15,719 nucleotides of DNA from DBFJGL01 sp048394785 (GCA_048394785.1 DBFJGL010000022.1:1-15719), one strand, 5' to 3'. Shown: positions 6,158 through 14,136, numbered from the stretch's first letter. Notes: generated from the letters alone by a model not told the origin. Program-made: numbers and translations.

Positions 6158-8104
6158 TTATTTGCAGCACTTCGGGAACTGCGCCATTCTCAGCTTTGCG
6201 CAGCCGAACGGAACGTAATTGCGTTGTATGCTCTCGTCCGAAAAATTCGGAGAGGACGGAATAAGCGGATATCCGTCGTCGTCATACTCCCAATTCAGCA
6301 CGTTTTTTGAGCGTATCTTCAATTCGAACGGCGGCTTTTCCTCGCTGTATTCTTCTTTGAGGAAGGGGTGCACGACAGTCTGTTCCGCCTCATACGTCCG
6401 CCTTACGCCGTTAATGAGCTTCTTGGACAGCACGGGCGCGTAATTCCACTTCTTGGTAAAATTAAGACTGCGCACGCTTGACTCAGCCGTAATTTCATAC
6501 GCGAGCTTGGACGCCATAAGCAAGCTGCCTTTGTACAGACTCACGCTGCCGTCGCGGTTGTCGCACGCCACAAGCGGTATATCCATTTTAAGCATAAACG
6601 TACTGCCCGTACGCAAAATGCATTTAACCGATATGTTGCGCGTGCCCGACGCCACCGCCTGACCGCCGGAAATAAGCTGCATCGTCGTGTTTTTTGGCAC
6701 TCTGAAATTGATTTTAACTTCGGGTTCGCCCTCCGCCTGCTTGACGCTGAATATGACCGTATTGCGGTAAGGATAACCCGTTTCTTCCTTTATGACTATT
6801 TTGCAGCCGTCCACCACGGTTTCAATCGTGCAGGGAGCGTACGTCATAAAATTCAACTCGTTGCCTCTGCTCATAAGCAATGCCTGCATATAAAGAGGAT
6901 ATGCGGACAACAGCGCAATCGAACCCCTGTTCGGTTTTCCTTTCACGAACGCCGTACCGTATTCGCCTTCGCGCAATAAAGCCGTACGCGTCCTGCTCGC
7001 CTCGTCCTGATTTACCGACAGTTCGTCCTGCACCGCTCCCATATCGGCAAACGCCGCGGCGGGAATGACGTTAAATACGATTTTTTCAATCAAATCGGCG
7101 CACGCCGCGTCGGCGGTATCGGCAAGAACCTCGATTAAAGATTCCAAAAGTTCTACCGCAGCTTCCACGTCAATGCCTCTCGACGGCGAACCGCCCGAAA
7201 GATAAGGGTCGCAACCGAACATACCCGTCGGCGTTCCGTGATATTTATTGATTGCCGCAATGAGTCTGAGCGAAAGATTTTTAAGTTCGTCGTCGCCCAC
7301 GAAACGCCCGTACGTGACGGGATATTTCACCGCTTTGGCAAGATTGACGCCCTTGGTTTCCACAAGCGTCTGATGCGCCTGTTTTTTCCACTCCGATTCG
7401 ATTTTATCGGGCGTGAACGGCTTTTGCTTTGCGTCCGAACCCGCGCCCTCATAAGCTTCCACCGCTTTCGTTACCTTTTTGTATGCGGCGCGGCTTACGT
7501 ATTTCGAAGTCTGATTTTTATAGGGAAATTTGTTCGCGAGCTTAAACCAATCGTTGCTGCTGTCTCTGAGTTTTTCGCCCAAATCCTGCATCCACTCCAA
7601 ATCGGTGTTGCGGTATACCATATCCAGCGCCGAGATTTCTTCGAGAAGTCTTGCCCGTGAATCGTACCAGCAAGAAGTGACCTGGTAGGTGTTGAACTGG
7701 TTTTTGAAATATTTTTTCAAAAACGTCGGAATGCGCTTATCGCCGCTCAGCTCATAGTAACTCAGCAGTGCTTTTACAGCCTCGATTTTCGGCGTCAGCG
7801 TACGCGCTCCCTTCGGTCCGAAATCGCCTCCCGCGTTTGCGCTCGCGAGTACGGGCATAACAAGTCTTTCCACCTTGTCCATAAGCTCTCTTTCGCCAAG
7901 CGCGCCCGCCAACAGCACAAGTCCCCTGAGATAGCGCGGCAAAGTTTCGCCTTCCGTCCACTCGCCGTTTTTCAGCAAACCGGGCATTGCTCCCAATCGT
8001 TTTTGCAGTTCGCCCGCAAGGAGCAATCTGTCCAGCAGCCAACCCTCGGGCACGACTGCGCCCGGTGCGGTTTTCTTCAAATTTATGTCCGTATTTTTAG
8101 CCAT
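6158..8104 (-). CDS. GH127-like (beta-L-arabinofuranosidase-fold) protein with altered active site
   Basis: 648 residues, about the length of GH127 (DUF1680) enzymes. Family features: GGDFGP at 92-97, YELSGDKRIPTFLKKYF at about 117-133, a helix pair near 155-180, HGTPTGMFG at 289-297 followed by DPYLSGGSPSRGIDVEAAVE (299-318), then the AADLIE-type helix with VFNVIPAA. The C-terminal half (about 400-600) is beta-rich, as expected. In characterised GH127 (B. longum HypBA1) Zn is held by one Glu and three Cys, with Cys as nucleophile and a Glu acid/base. Here the usual DEHL becomes DPYL and the ExC motif becomes DVE, and no Cys-Cys pair follows. It may therefore be a pseudoenzyme or have a different chemistry. 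No signal peptide is seen. A GGAG lies 2 nt from the ATG, and a better AAAGGAG is 15 nt upstream. Confidence 0.75.
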   Translation of the reverse strand: MAKNTDINLKKTAPGAVVPEGWLLDRLLLAGELQKRLGAMPGLLKNGEWTEGETLPRYLRGLVLLAGALGERELMDKVERLVMPVLASANAGGDFGPKGARTLTPKIEAVKALLSYYELSGDKRIPTFLKKYFKNQFNTYQVTSCWYDSRARLLEEISALDMVYRNTDLEWMQDLGEKLRDSSNDWFKLANKFPYKNQTSKYVSRAAYKKVTKAVEAYEGAGSDAKQKPFTPDKIESEWKKQAHQTLVETKGVNLAKAVKYPVTYGRFVGDDELKNLSLRLIAAINKYHGTPTGMFGCDPYLSGGSPSRGIDVEAAVELLESLIEVLADTADAACADLIEKIVFNVIPAAAFADMGAVQDELSVNQDEASRTRTALLREGEYGTAFVKGKPNRGSIALLSAYPLYMQALLMSRGNELNFMTYAPCTIETVVDGCKIVIKEETGYPYRNTVIFSVKQAEGEPEVKINFRVPKNTTMQLISGGQAVASGTRNISVKCILRTGSTFMLKMDIPLVACDNRDGSVSLYKGSLLMASKLAYEITAESSVRSLNFTKKWNYAPVLSKKLINGVRRTYEAEQTVVHPFLKEEYSEEKPPFELKIRSKNVLNWEYDDDGYPLIPSSPNFSDESIQRNYVPFGCAKLRMAQFPKCCK

Positions 8105-8144
8105 AACTCCGCTTTTATCGCTCCTTTCGAATAAATATAATACA

Positions 8145-8172
8145 GTAATAATTTAACATATAAAATTGACAA
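8145..8172 (-). promoter_or_regulatory. Candidate promoter of the GH127-like gene
   Basis: On the minus strand, TTGTCA (8172-8167), a 16-nt spacer and TATTAC (8150-8145), in a very AT-rich 60-bp divergent region. Its -35 box overlaps the -35 box of apgM on the other strand, so the two promoters may compete or be co-regulated. The -10 match is moderate. Confidence 0.45.
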
Positions 8173-8194
8173 AAGCAATAAAAAGAATTAAAAT
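8166..8194 (+). promoter_or_regulatory. Promoter of apgM
   Basis: TTGACA (8166-8171), exactly 17 nt, then TAAAAT (8189-8194). Predicted transcription start is about 8201, leaving roughly an 11-nt leader that still contains GAGG before the ATG at 8212. Confidence 0.8.
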
Positions 8195-8211
8195 CCGAAA
8201 GAGGTATGACT

Positions 8212-9420
8212 ATGAAATATGTTCTTGTTTTATGCGACGGTATGGCTGATTATCCCGTCCCCGAACTCGGCGGCGCGACGCCTTTGGAAACGGCGCGCAC
8301 CCCTTATATGGATATGCTCGTAAAAACCGCGCAAATCGGTTTGGTAAAAACCGTACCCGACAGCTGCAAGCCCGGAAGCGACGTTGCAAATCTCGGCGCG
8401 CTCGGTTACGACGCGGAAAGCTGTTATACGGGAAGAAGCCCTTTGGAGGCATTGTCCATCGGCATCGATATGAAGGACGACGACGTCGCCGTGAGAACAA
8501 ACACCGTTACGCTCAGCGATGACGAACCGTTTGAAAACAAAAAAATGGTCGATTATTCGGCAGGAGAAATTTCCACCGCCGAAGCGCGCGAACTCATCGA
8601 ATACGTGCAGGAAAAGCTGGGCGACGACCGTTTCCGGTTTTATGCCGGAGTAAGTTATCGCCACTGTCTTATAGTTTCGCACGCAAAGCCCGCCGAAAGC
8701 CTCACTCCGCCGCACGATATTTCGGGCAAAGTCATAGGCGATTATCTCCCCAAAGGCGCGCTCGGCGAAGAAATGAGCGCGTTGATAAAGAAGTCTTATG
8801 AATTGTTGAAAGACCACCCTGTCAACAAAAAACGGGTTTTATCAGGTAAAAACCCTGCAAACAGCATATGGTTTTGGGGAGAAGGCACAAAACCGATGCT
8901 TGAAAACTTCGAGCACCGCTACAATAAGTCGGGCGCGATGATTTCGGCTGTCGACCTGCTTAAAGGCATCGCAATAGGCAGCGAAATGACAAGCGTGGAC
9001 GTTGAAGGAGCAACGGGTACTCTCAGCACCAATTTCGACGGAAAGGCCGAAGCCGCCATAAAAATGCTCGACGACGGAAAGGACTTTGCATTCATTCATC
9101 TCGAAGCGCCGGACGAATGCGGGCATCAGGGTGACGTTAAAGGAAAAATCAAGGCGATAGAGGTCATAGACCAAAAGATTATCGGCAAGATTTACGACAC
9201 TCTCAAAGCCAAAGGCGAAGACTTCGCCATGCTGATTATGCCCGACCACTTCACGCCCGTTTCCATACTTACGCACTCTCGCGAACCCGTACCTTATCTT
9301 ATGTTCAGCTCCAAACGCGAGCTCGGCTCGCACTCGGCATACAACGAAAAGACGGCGACGGAAAGCGGCGTTTACCACGAGCGTCCGTGGGAGTTGACGG
9401 AAGAATTCTTCGCGCTTTAA
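8212..9420 (+). CDS. apgM: Cofactor-independent phosphoglycerate mutase, archaeal-type (ApgM family)
   Basis: 402 residues, the usual length of this alkaline-phosphatase-superfamily enzyme, which interconverts 3- and 2-phosphoglycerate in glycolysis using bound divalent metal and a phosphoserine intermediate. Motifs: VLCDGMAD at 6-13 (metal Asp9), KPGSDVANLGALGYD at 53-67 (nucleophile Ser56), HLEAPDECGHQGD at 296-308 (metal ligands), PDH at 344-346 and LTHSREPVPY at 353-362. I chose the ATG at 8212 over the ATG at 8206 because AAAGAGG (8198-8204) is 7 nt from the former but only 1 nt from the latter. It stands alone on the plus strand between a divergent promoter region and a strong terminator. 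Related COG3635 members were once labelled phosphonopyruvate decarboxylase, but the mutase is the better call. Confidence 0.93.
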   Translation: MKYVLVLCDGMADYPVPELGGATPLETARTPYMDMLVKTAQIGLVKTVPDSCKPGSDVANLGALGYDAESCYTGRSPLEALSIGIDMKDDDVAVRTNTVTLSDDEPFENKKMVDYSAGEISTAEARELIEYVQEKLGDDRFRFYAGVSYRHCLIVSHAKPAESLTPPHDISGKVIGDYLPKGALGEEMSALIKKSYELLKDHPVNKKRVLSGKNPANSIWFWGEGTKPMLENFEHRYNKSGAMISAVDLLKGIAIGSEMTSVDVEGATGTLSTNFDGKAEAAIKMLDDGKDFAFIHLEAPDECGHQGDVKGKIKAIEVIDQKIIGKIYDTLKAKGEDFAMLIMPDHFTPVSILTHSREPVPYLMFSSKRELGSHSAYNEKTATESGVYHERPWELTEEFFAL

Positions 9421-9474
9421 TCCCTGCTATACGGTTTTAGCGGATTGCAGCCGAGAACTGACAAAAAACAAGTT

Positions 9475-9502
9475 AAAAGCCGTCCTTTCAGACGGCTTTT
9501 TC
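9475..9502 (+). terminator. Strong bidirectional terminator after apgM
   Basis: A perfect 10-bp stem, AAAAGCCGTC (9475-9484) with GACGGCTTTT (9491-9500), around CTTTCA, followed by more T residues. The reverse strand also ends in a T-run, so it may serve the convergent gene ending at 9560 as well. Confidence 0.9.
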
Positions 9503-9559
9503 TTTGCTGTTATCACCGATATTCAGACGGCTGACTATTGAGCGAACGCGTAGTTTATC

Positions 9560-10648
9560 TCACTTCCGCGCGTTTTTCTTTCTTTGTTTTTCGCACTTGC
9601 GCTCCATTCTGTCCGCGGCAATTTCGTCCGCTCTCTTTTCCGCCCTGCGATATGTATGTTTGACGGCGTTTTGAGCCGCGGTAAGTTTCTGTTTTTGTCC
9701 GTCCACGTATCTGTGCATTTCGACTTTGAACTTTTTGGACACCGCGTTCAGCGTCACGGACAAAACTATGGACGCAATTTTAAGCGCGATTTGAACTACG
9801 GCTACTATAAATGAAATTATAAACACCGCAAATTCGCCTGCCTGCATATCGCCTGCCGCGTACATTGCGGTCATAGACACCACTGTAAGTCCGAAATATG
9901 TGAGCGTAACCACTCCCTTAAACAGCTTCAACGCCCATCCGTAAAGACGAATTGTGCGCTTCCCTCTGCGTGCGTTAACGCGATATCTGATTACGAGCGC
10001 GACCAAAACAACAACATACACGCACAATAACGCTATCAAAACAAAGCCCGCGACCGCGTTTACCCATCTGTTGGCAAGGATAAAACAGGTGGAGCCTATC
10101 GCATATAAATTGCCTATAATCGAAAAGAAAAAGCTGAGTTTATCGACAAATTCTTTGCGTTGTTTCGTTTCCTCGATTTCCCCTTCCTCGGGCAAGAAAT
10201 CCTTTTCTCTTTCGCTATCGTTATCAACAGTCGTTGCGACGTCTGCGCCGTCTTTGCCGCCGCGTTTACGTCCGCCCGCGCCGTCGCCTTTTACGCCTTT
10301 GCCGTCTGAACCCGCACTCTCTTTTCTGTGATTTTCGACGCGATTTTTCTTATGTCGCCGTCTGCGCGCGCCGTCGTTTTGTCGTGTATCCGTCGGACCG
10401 AGCTTCGTATCTCTGCCGCCCGCTTCGTCGTCGTTTCTTTCTTCCGCAACGCCGCCGTCAATCTGATTTTCGGCGTCGGGACTTGATTTCCGAGCGTCGT
10501 TTAAGGCAATTTCGCGATATACCCCGTCGCAATCGCGCTCCGTATCGACAACCTGCGAGTATGCGCCGTCCTCCCCGTCAAAAGACGGAGTTTCGGAGTG
10601 TTTTTGCTTATACCTTTCAATAATTCCTTTCAGACTTAAATCTCGCAT
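9560..10648 (-). CDS. Membrane protein with long charged disordered N-terminus; function unknown
   Basis: I do not recognise this 362-residue protein. Residues 1 to about 165 are hydrophilic, low in aromatics and rich in Asp, Glu, Lys, Arg and Gly, with basic clusters such as ARRRRHKKNR, so this part is probably disordered. Four membrane segments follow: about 170-192, 197-222, 245-268 and 273-305. The C-terminus (about 310-362) is basic and Ala/Glu/Arg-rich (RRAEKRADEIAADRMERK), likely a coiled coil. The first ATG (10648) has no obvious ribosome binding site and sits about 17 nt after a terminator stem that ends the esterase transcript. So either a promoter overlaps the terminator or expression depends on read-through. 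No other Met occurs before the membrane part. Confidence 0.7.
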   Translation of the reverse strand: MRDLSLKGIIERYKQKHSETPSFDGEDGAYSQVVDTERDCDGVYREIALNDARKSSPDAENQIDGGVAEERNDDEAGGRDTKLGPTDTRQNDGARRRRHKKNRVENHRKESAGSDGKGVKGDGAGGRKRGGKDGADVATTVDNDSEREKDFLPEEGEIEETKQRKEFVDKLSFFFSIIGNLYAIGSTCFILANRWVNAVAGFVLIALLCVYVVVLVALVIRYRVNARRGKRTIRLYGWALKLFKGVVTLTYFGLTVVSMTAMYAAGDMQAGEFAVFIISFIVAVVQIALKIASIVLSVTLNAVSKKFKVEMHRYVDGQKQKLTAAQNAVKHTYRRAEKRADEIAADRMERKCEKQRKKNARK

Positions 10649-10659
10649 ACGGCATAAAA

Positions 10660-10680
10660 CAAAAATGCCCTTGCGGGCAT
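10660..10680 (-). terminator. Terminator after the esterase gene
   Basis: On the minus strand ATGCCC-GCAA-GGGCAT is followed by TTTTGTTTT. The stem lies 19 bp past the esterase stop codon (10699-10701) and just ahead of the next gene's ATG at 10648. The loop GCAA is a stable GNRA tetraloop. Confidence 0.75.
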
Positions 10681-10698
10681 CTCTGTAATGCGTTTAAT

Positions 10699-11619
10699 TT
10701 AGTTGAGTTTGCCCTCTGCAAACTTTTTCAAGAACTCGGTCGAAGCGTCGACAGCCGCTCTTTCCGCCTTGCCGTTCCAATTCAGGGAATAGCAATGGTT
10801 TTTGAAGAAGCTCGTCGAGTGTATTTCCTCGTTGTACACGCCGAGTTTATTCAGCTTTTCAATGAGCATCTGACTCTGTCCCTTGCAGAAGAAATCCTTT
10901 TCCGCATAAATTACAAGGCTCTTGGGGAAGGTTTCGTCCACGAAGTTGTAAGGGGCGCAGATTTCTTTCCACTCGTAGCTGTCAAACTGTTGCAGATGAA
11001 TGCCTGCGAAATCAAACAGAATTCTGTCCGTCAGTCTGAACGGCATCTTGCGGTTAAGCGCAATGCCTACTTCGTAAATACCGCAGTTGAGTATCGCCGC
11101 GCCGAATTTGAGGTTTGTGCTTACGCCGAGTTTGTTCTGAATGTCCTTATTGGTGGTCATACACGCGAGCATTGCGGAATAATAACCGCCCGCGGAGTCG
11201 CCCGATACCACCATTCTGTCGGTGTCGAGGCGCAGTCTTTCGGCGTTTTCTTCCACCCAGTTGAGTGCCGCCGCCAAATTTTTGAGCGCAGTCGGGAAAA
11301 GATATTCGGGAGAAAGCGCGTAGTTTACGTTGACCACGAAATAGCCTTTATCCGCCGCCCAGCGAGACATTGCCCGTCTGTAATGCTTGTCGCCCGCGAC
11401 AAAGCCGCCGCCGTGTATATAAAAGAACACGGGGTATTTGCCGTCTTTCTTCTCTATGTGATAAGTATCCAGCTTACAGCAGTCCTCGTATTGCTTGTCG
11501 TAAACGATGTCGGTTTCGACGACTATATTTCTGTCTTCGAATCTTGTGCACTTGCGTTTGTTCTGCGAGCCGTCGAACAACTTATCGATGGCAACAAATA
11601 AGAATTTGGGTAAAGTCAT
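10699..11619 (-). CDS. Alpha/beta-hydrolase esterase/lipase, hormone-sensitive-lipase family
   Basis: 306 residues, typical for this family. It carries the HGGG oxyanion-hole motif at 69-72, the nucleophile elbow GDSAGG at 140-145 (Ser142), the acid in YAEKDFF (Asp242) and the catalytic His in NHCYSL (His275), so the full Ser-Asp-His triad is present. Such enzymes hydrolyse short-chain acyl or acetyl esters. There is no signal peptide, so it is probably cytoplasmic. I chose the ATG at 11619 because GGCGGA lies 6 nt upstream; an ATG ten codons earlier is in frame but poorly placed. It has its own promoter and a terminator behind it. The acyltransferase gene upstream on the same strand may act on the same chemistry, but they are separated by a terminator. 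Confidence 0.9.
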   Translation of the reverse strand: MTLPKFLFVAIDKLFDGSQNKRKCTRFEDRNIVVETDIVYDKQYEDCCKLDTYHIEKKDGKYPVFFYIHGGGFVAGDKHYRRAMSRWAADKGYFVVNVNYALSPEYLFPTALKNLAAALNWVEENAERLRLDTDRMVVSGDSAGGYYSAMLACMTTNKDIQNKLGVSTNLKFGAAILNCGIYEVGIALNRKMPFRLTDRILFDFAGIHLQQFDSYEWKEICAPYNFVDETFPKSLVIYAEKDFFCKGQSQMLIEKLNKLGVYNEEIHSTSFFKNHCYSLNWNGKAERAAVDASTEFLKKFAEGKLN

Positions 11620-11650
11620 AATAAGTCCGCCTTTCTTTTGTATTATCAAT

Positions 11651-11679
11651 ATATTAACATAAAGTCCCGATTATCGCAA
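11651..11679 (-). promoter_or_regulatory. Candidate promoter of the esterase gene
   Basis: On the minus strand, TTGCGA (11679-11674), a 17-nt spacer and TAATAT (11656-11651). The boxes match consensus at about four of six positions each. Predicted transcription start is about 11644, giving a leader of about 25 nt that includes GGCGGA. Confidence 0.5.
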
Positions 11680-11705
11680 GAAATATTTGCGCGCATTGCA
11701 TATAC

Positions 11706-11732
11706 AACGCGCGCCGCACATGCGCGCGCGTT
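11706..11732. repeat. Nine-base-pair GC-rich inverted repeat upstream of the esterase promoter
   Basis: AACGCGCGC (11706-11714) pairs perfectly with GCGCGCGTT (11724-11732) across a 9-nt loop. It lies about 27 bp upstream of the candidate esterase promoter -35 box and about 90 bp from the terminator of the upstream gene. It could be a regulator-binding palindrome or a second structured 3' end. It has no T-run, so it is not an obvious terminator. Confidence 0.6.
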
Positions 11733-11939
11733 CCGCCTGTGCGCATACGCTCGAAATTCGCGTAGAATTCGCGAGTTCCGCGCTGAACGCGAAAGCAAGT
11801 TTTTCCTCTGTTTTCCATATGAAAAGACTTCGCTTTCGCGAAGCCTTTTCTAAGGAAGGGAATTTATGTGCGGCTTGCGCCGCAGCAGAAAACATTTCTA
11901 TTTTCCGTTTGGCTTTATCGTGCGCTCCGACGGCCGCTG
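11733..11939. other. Gene-free stretch between the acyltransferase and esterase genes
   Basis: The intergenic space 11620-11939 is 320 bp. It holds the esterase promoter and the GC-rich inverted repeat at its left, and the terminator at 11821-11850. Beyond these, this part has AATTCGCG repeated twice (about 11755-11775) but no ORF with a ribosome binding site that I would call a gene. Confidence 0.5.
11821..11850 (-). terminator. Terminator after the acyltransferase gene
   Basis: CTTCGC (11828-11833) pairs with GCGAAG (11838-11843) around TTTC. It extends past one mismatch through AAAAG/CTTTT. The minus strand continues with TCTTTTCAT. The stem lies about 90 bp after the stop codon at 11940-11942. 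Confidence 0.7.
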
Positions 11940-13238
11940 TTATTTGAGCCTGTACTCGTTGAGCGCGATAAACTCGTCTATGTTGGCAATTAGTATGTCG
12001 AAGAACCTTTCGACGATTGCCTTGTCGTCCTCGTTGCCTCGTATCGCGATTGTCATCGTGATTTCTCCGCACATCGAGGTCAAAGCGAGCTGCATATAAG
12101 GTTTGTATTTTACGCCGCCCGTCATCCAGCCGTCCACTGCGTTGCTGTCGCCGAGTTTCAACGCCTTGTCGTCGAGCACTCCTATGTTGCTCATACCGAT
12201 AAGCGGATTGAGATAACCGATTTTTATTGCCGTTTCGCTTATGATGTACGGGAATATCGCATAGGCGAGTTTGAGCAGAGGAAGACTGTACAGTCCCATA
12301 TATTTATCCTGCTTGCTCTTATTTACGCTCTTTACGACTTCAAGAAGGGTATCGTTTATCGTATCGCCCTTTTTGTCGACGTTTACCACCATAAACCCGG
12401 TATGGTTGGTAAGTCCCGTACTTGCGCCGCCCTGCTCGATGTGTCTTCTCAAATCCACCATACAGGGTATCGCGAGCGATTCGCTGTCCTTGAACATACC
12501 TATCTCATACAGCGAACGGATATAAAACGCAAGCATAAGATCGTTTACGGTGACGTCCATCGTCTTTCCGATTGCGCGGAATTTCGAAAAACGGTCGGCA
12601 GAGATTTTGCGCTTGTTTATCATCGTATAATCTCCGTCTTTCGGCTTGGTCAAGGGGAAGTGGTGCTCGTCCTTGACTGCGCTTATGTTCTTATAAAGAC
12701 CTTTTGCGACCTTTGCTTCCTCGGGCGTGAGTTTGGAGTACACGGCGTCGTAACTGCGGCTGCCCTGCTTGATGTCCAAACCTCTTTCGCCGCGCAAAAG
12801 CTTGTTATAGTTTTCGGCAAGCTTCCGCATAAAATATTTGAAGTCGCCGCCGTCCATACACATATGATTTACGAGCATACAAAGCGCGTACTTTTCGCCC
12901 TTTTTGAACACCGCAAACCTGTATTGCACGTTGCTCTCGACGGGTATGCATTGGCACAGGAACTCGTCCGCGTCTTTTTCGAGGTCGTCGGAATCCCTTA
13001 CGGTGAGAATATCGCTCATCGAATAGTCTTCCACCGTCCAGTACGGCTCAACCACGTTGCCGTGGAAACTGCTGTGCAAAATCGGAGCTCTCTCCGTCAT
13101 AAATATCAATGCCTGTTTGAGTATATCCACGTCAATCGGGGCGTCGTAATATATCACGCAGTGCACCATTCTGTCGTAGAAGTTGCGGAACAGATATTGC
13201 ATCTTGTCCCATATTTCCGCTCTTAATACTTTTTCCAT
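11940..13238 (-). CDS. Condensation-domain-like CoA-dependent acyltransferase
   Basis: 432 residues, the length of a stand-alone condensation/alcohol-acetyltransferase-type protein (chloramphenicol-acetyltransferase-like superfamily). The active-site HHxxxDG motif appears as NHMCMDG at 124-130: the catalytic second His125 and Asp129 are kept, and the first His is Asn. C-terminal GMSNIGVLDD resembles the conserved SNxG stretch near the other side of the active site. The N-terminus, with the APIDVDILKQALIFMTERAPILHSSF region, is the usual first strand-helix unit. These enzymes join an acyl thioester to an alcohol or amine; the substrate is unknown. There is no carrier protein or adenylation domain nearby. 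It is cytoplasmic by sequence. The ATG has no strong ribosome binding site; it lies 43 bp after the HAAS-like membrane gene, so the two are probably co-transcribed. Confidence 0.8.
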   Translation of the reverse strand: MEKVLRAEIWDKMQYLFRNFYDRMVHCVIYYDAPIDVDILKQALIFMTERAPILHSSFHGNVVEPYWTVEDYSMSDILTVRDSDDLEKDADEFLCQCIPVESNVQYRFAVFKKGEKYALCMLVNHMCMDGGDFKYFMRKLAENYNKLLRGERGLDIKQGSRSYDAVYSKLTPEEAKVAKGLYKNISAVKDEHHFPLTKPKDGDYTMINKRKISADRFSKFRAIGKTMDVTVNDLMLAFYIRSLYEIGMFKDSESLAIPCMVDLRRHIEQGGASTGLTNHTGFMVVNVDKKGDTINDTLLEVVKSVNKSKQDKYMGLYSLPLLKLAYAIFPYIISETAIKIGYLNPLIGMSNIGVLDDKALKLGDSNAVDGWMTGGVKYKPYMQLALTSMCGEITMTIAIRGNEDDKAIVERFFDILIANIDEFIALNEYRLK

Positions 13239-13281
13239 AATCTATACTTTATATATACCATTCGGTTTGATAATCATTCGA

Positions 13282-14136
13282 TTAGTCTTTCCACATCGTG
13301 TAATAGTCTTCGTCTTTAACCGCGTATTTTTCCTCGTGGCTGACCTTTTCTTCCGCTTTTTTGCGGCTGTTGTATCTGGCTATGAGCACGATTATTTCCA
13401 CTACTATTCCGAGTACGCCCAGCAAGCACAGCAACCAGCCCGGATGCCACGGCATAAGACCGGTGATGCCGAGTATTACATACAGCAATACGCAGAACAC
13501 TTCCATAAAGACGCCGAGTTCGATGAAGCGCAGTTTATTGCCCGAGAACATTGCGATGAATGTGTCGAGAGCAAGCATAACTATTACCATTACGAGGAAT
13601 ACGAACCAGCTGTAAGGCAAAGCGAACAGTATCTGCAATAACAGGAATACGAATACGCTGACCAACACTATACTGACCGCGATACACGCTCTCGCGATAA
13701 GCACCTTTTCTTTCGCAAACGCTTTAACGGAGATGAACAACGCCGCGCCTACTATGCCCGCGAATACGCCGCCTACCATAATCAGCCAGGTCTTGCCCCA
13801 GGCGTTGCCGAGTGCGAAGCTCGTCACCAGATATGCGCAAGTCAAAAGCGCGATTGCGCCTATTACAAGGGCTATAATCAAAGTAGATTTTCTTATCCCG
13901 CCCTTTTTCTCTCTGGCGTTGTTGTTTTCGAAAGCAACCAGCTTGCTTCTCAAATCGCCGAGTTCGTCGATGACCATATCGTAAATAAGTTCATCGTCGG
14001 TTATGCCTTTGATGCGCAGCTCCTGAGCGCGCGCCATCATCTGTTCCAACATTTGTTGACGATATTCCATCGCCGCGAGCGTGGGAGATATTGCTCTGAA
14101 CTCCCTCTCCAAAAATCTCTTGAATCTTTCTTTCAT
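13282..14136 (-). CDS. Multi-pass membrane protein with HAAS/permease-prefix-like N-terminus
   Basis: 284 residues from the ATG at 14136, which has AAAGGACAGAA ahead of it; an upstream in-frame start is less likely. The soluble N-terminus (about 1-75) contains LRIKGITDDELIYDMVIDELGDL, resembling the short helical domain that precedes membrane parts in DUF1700/HAAS-type and permease-prefix proteins. Six or seven hydrophobic segments follow between about 83 and 255. The C-terminal tail is charged (SRKKAEEKVSHEEKY). Proteins of this type often relate to envelope stress regulators or PadR-controlled loci, but no such regulator is seen here. It is probably the first gene of a two-gene unit with the acyltransferase. 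The exact function is unknown. Confidence 0.7.
   Translation of the reverse strand: MKERFKRFLEREFRAISPTLAAMEYRQQMLEQMMARAQELRIKGITDDELIYDMVIDELGDLRSKLVAFENNNAREKKGGIRKSTLIIALVIGAIALLTCAYLVTSFALGNAWGKTWLIMVGGVFAGIVGAALFISVKAFAKEKVLIARACIAVSIVLVSVFVFLLLQILFALPYSWFVFLVMVIVMLALDTFIAMFSGNKLRFIELGVFMEVFCVLLYVILGITGLMPWHPGWLLCLLGVLGIVVEIIVLIARYNSRKKAEEKVSHEEKYAVKDEDYYTMWKD

Noticed and set aside
8230..9378. Two minus-strand frames opposite apgM
   Set aside because: Antisense of a clearly recognised enzyme, with no ribosome binding site or motif.
10795..13226. Long plus-strand frames opposite the esterase (10795-11601) and acyltransferase (12402-13226)
   Set aside because: Their length follows from codon bias of the real genes on the other strand; no recognisable protein.
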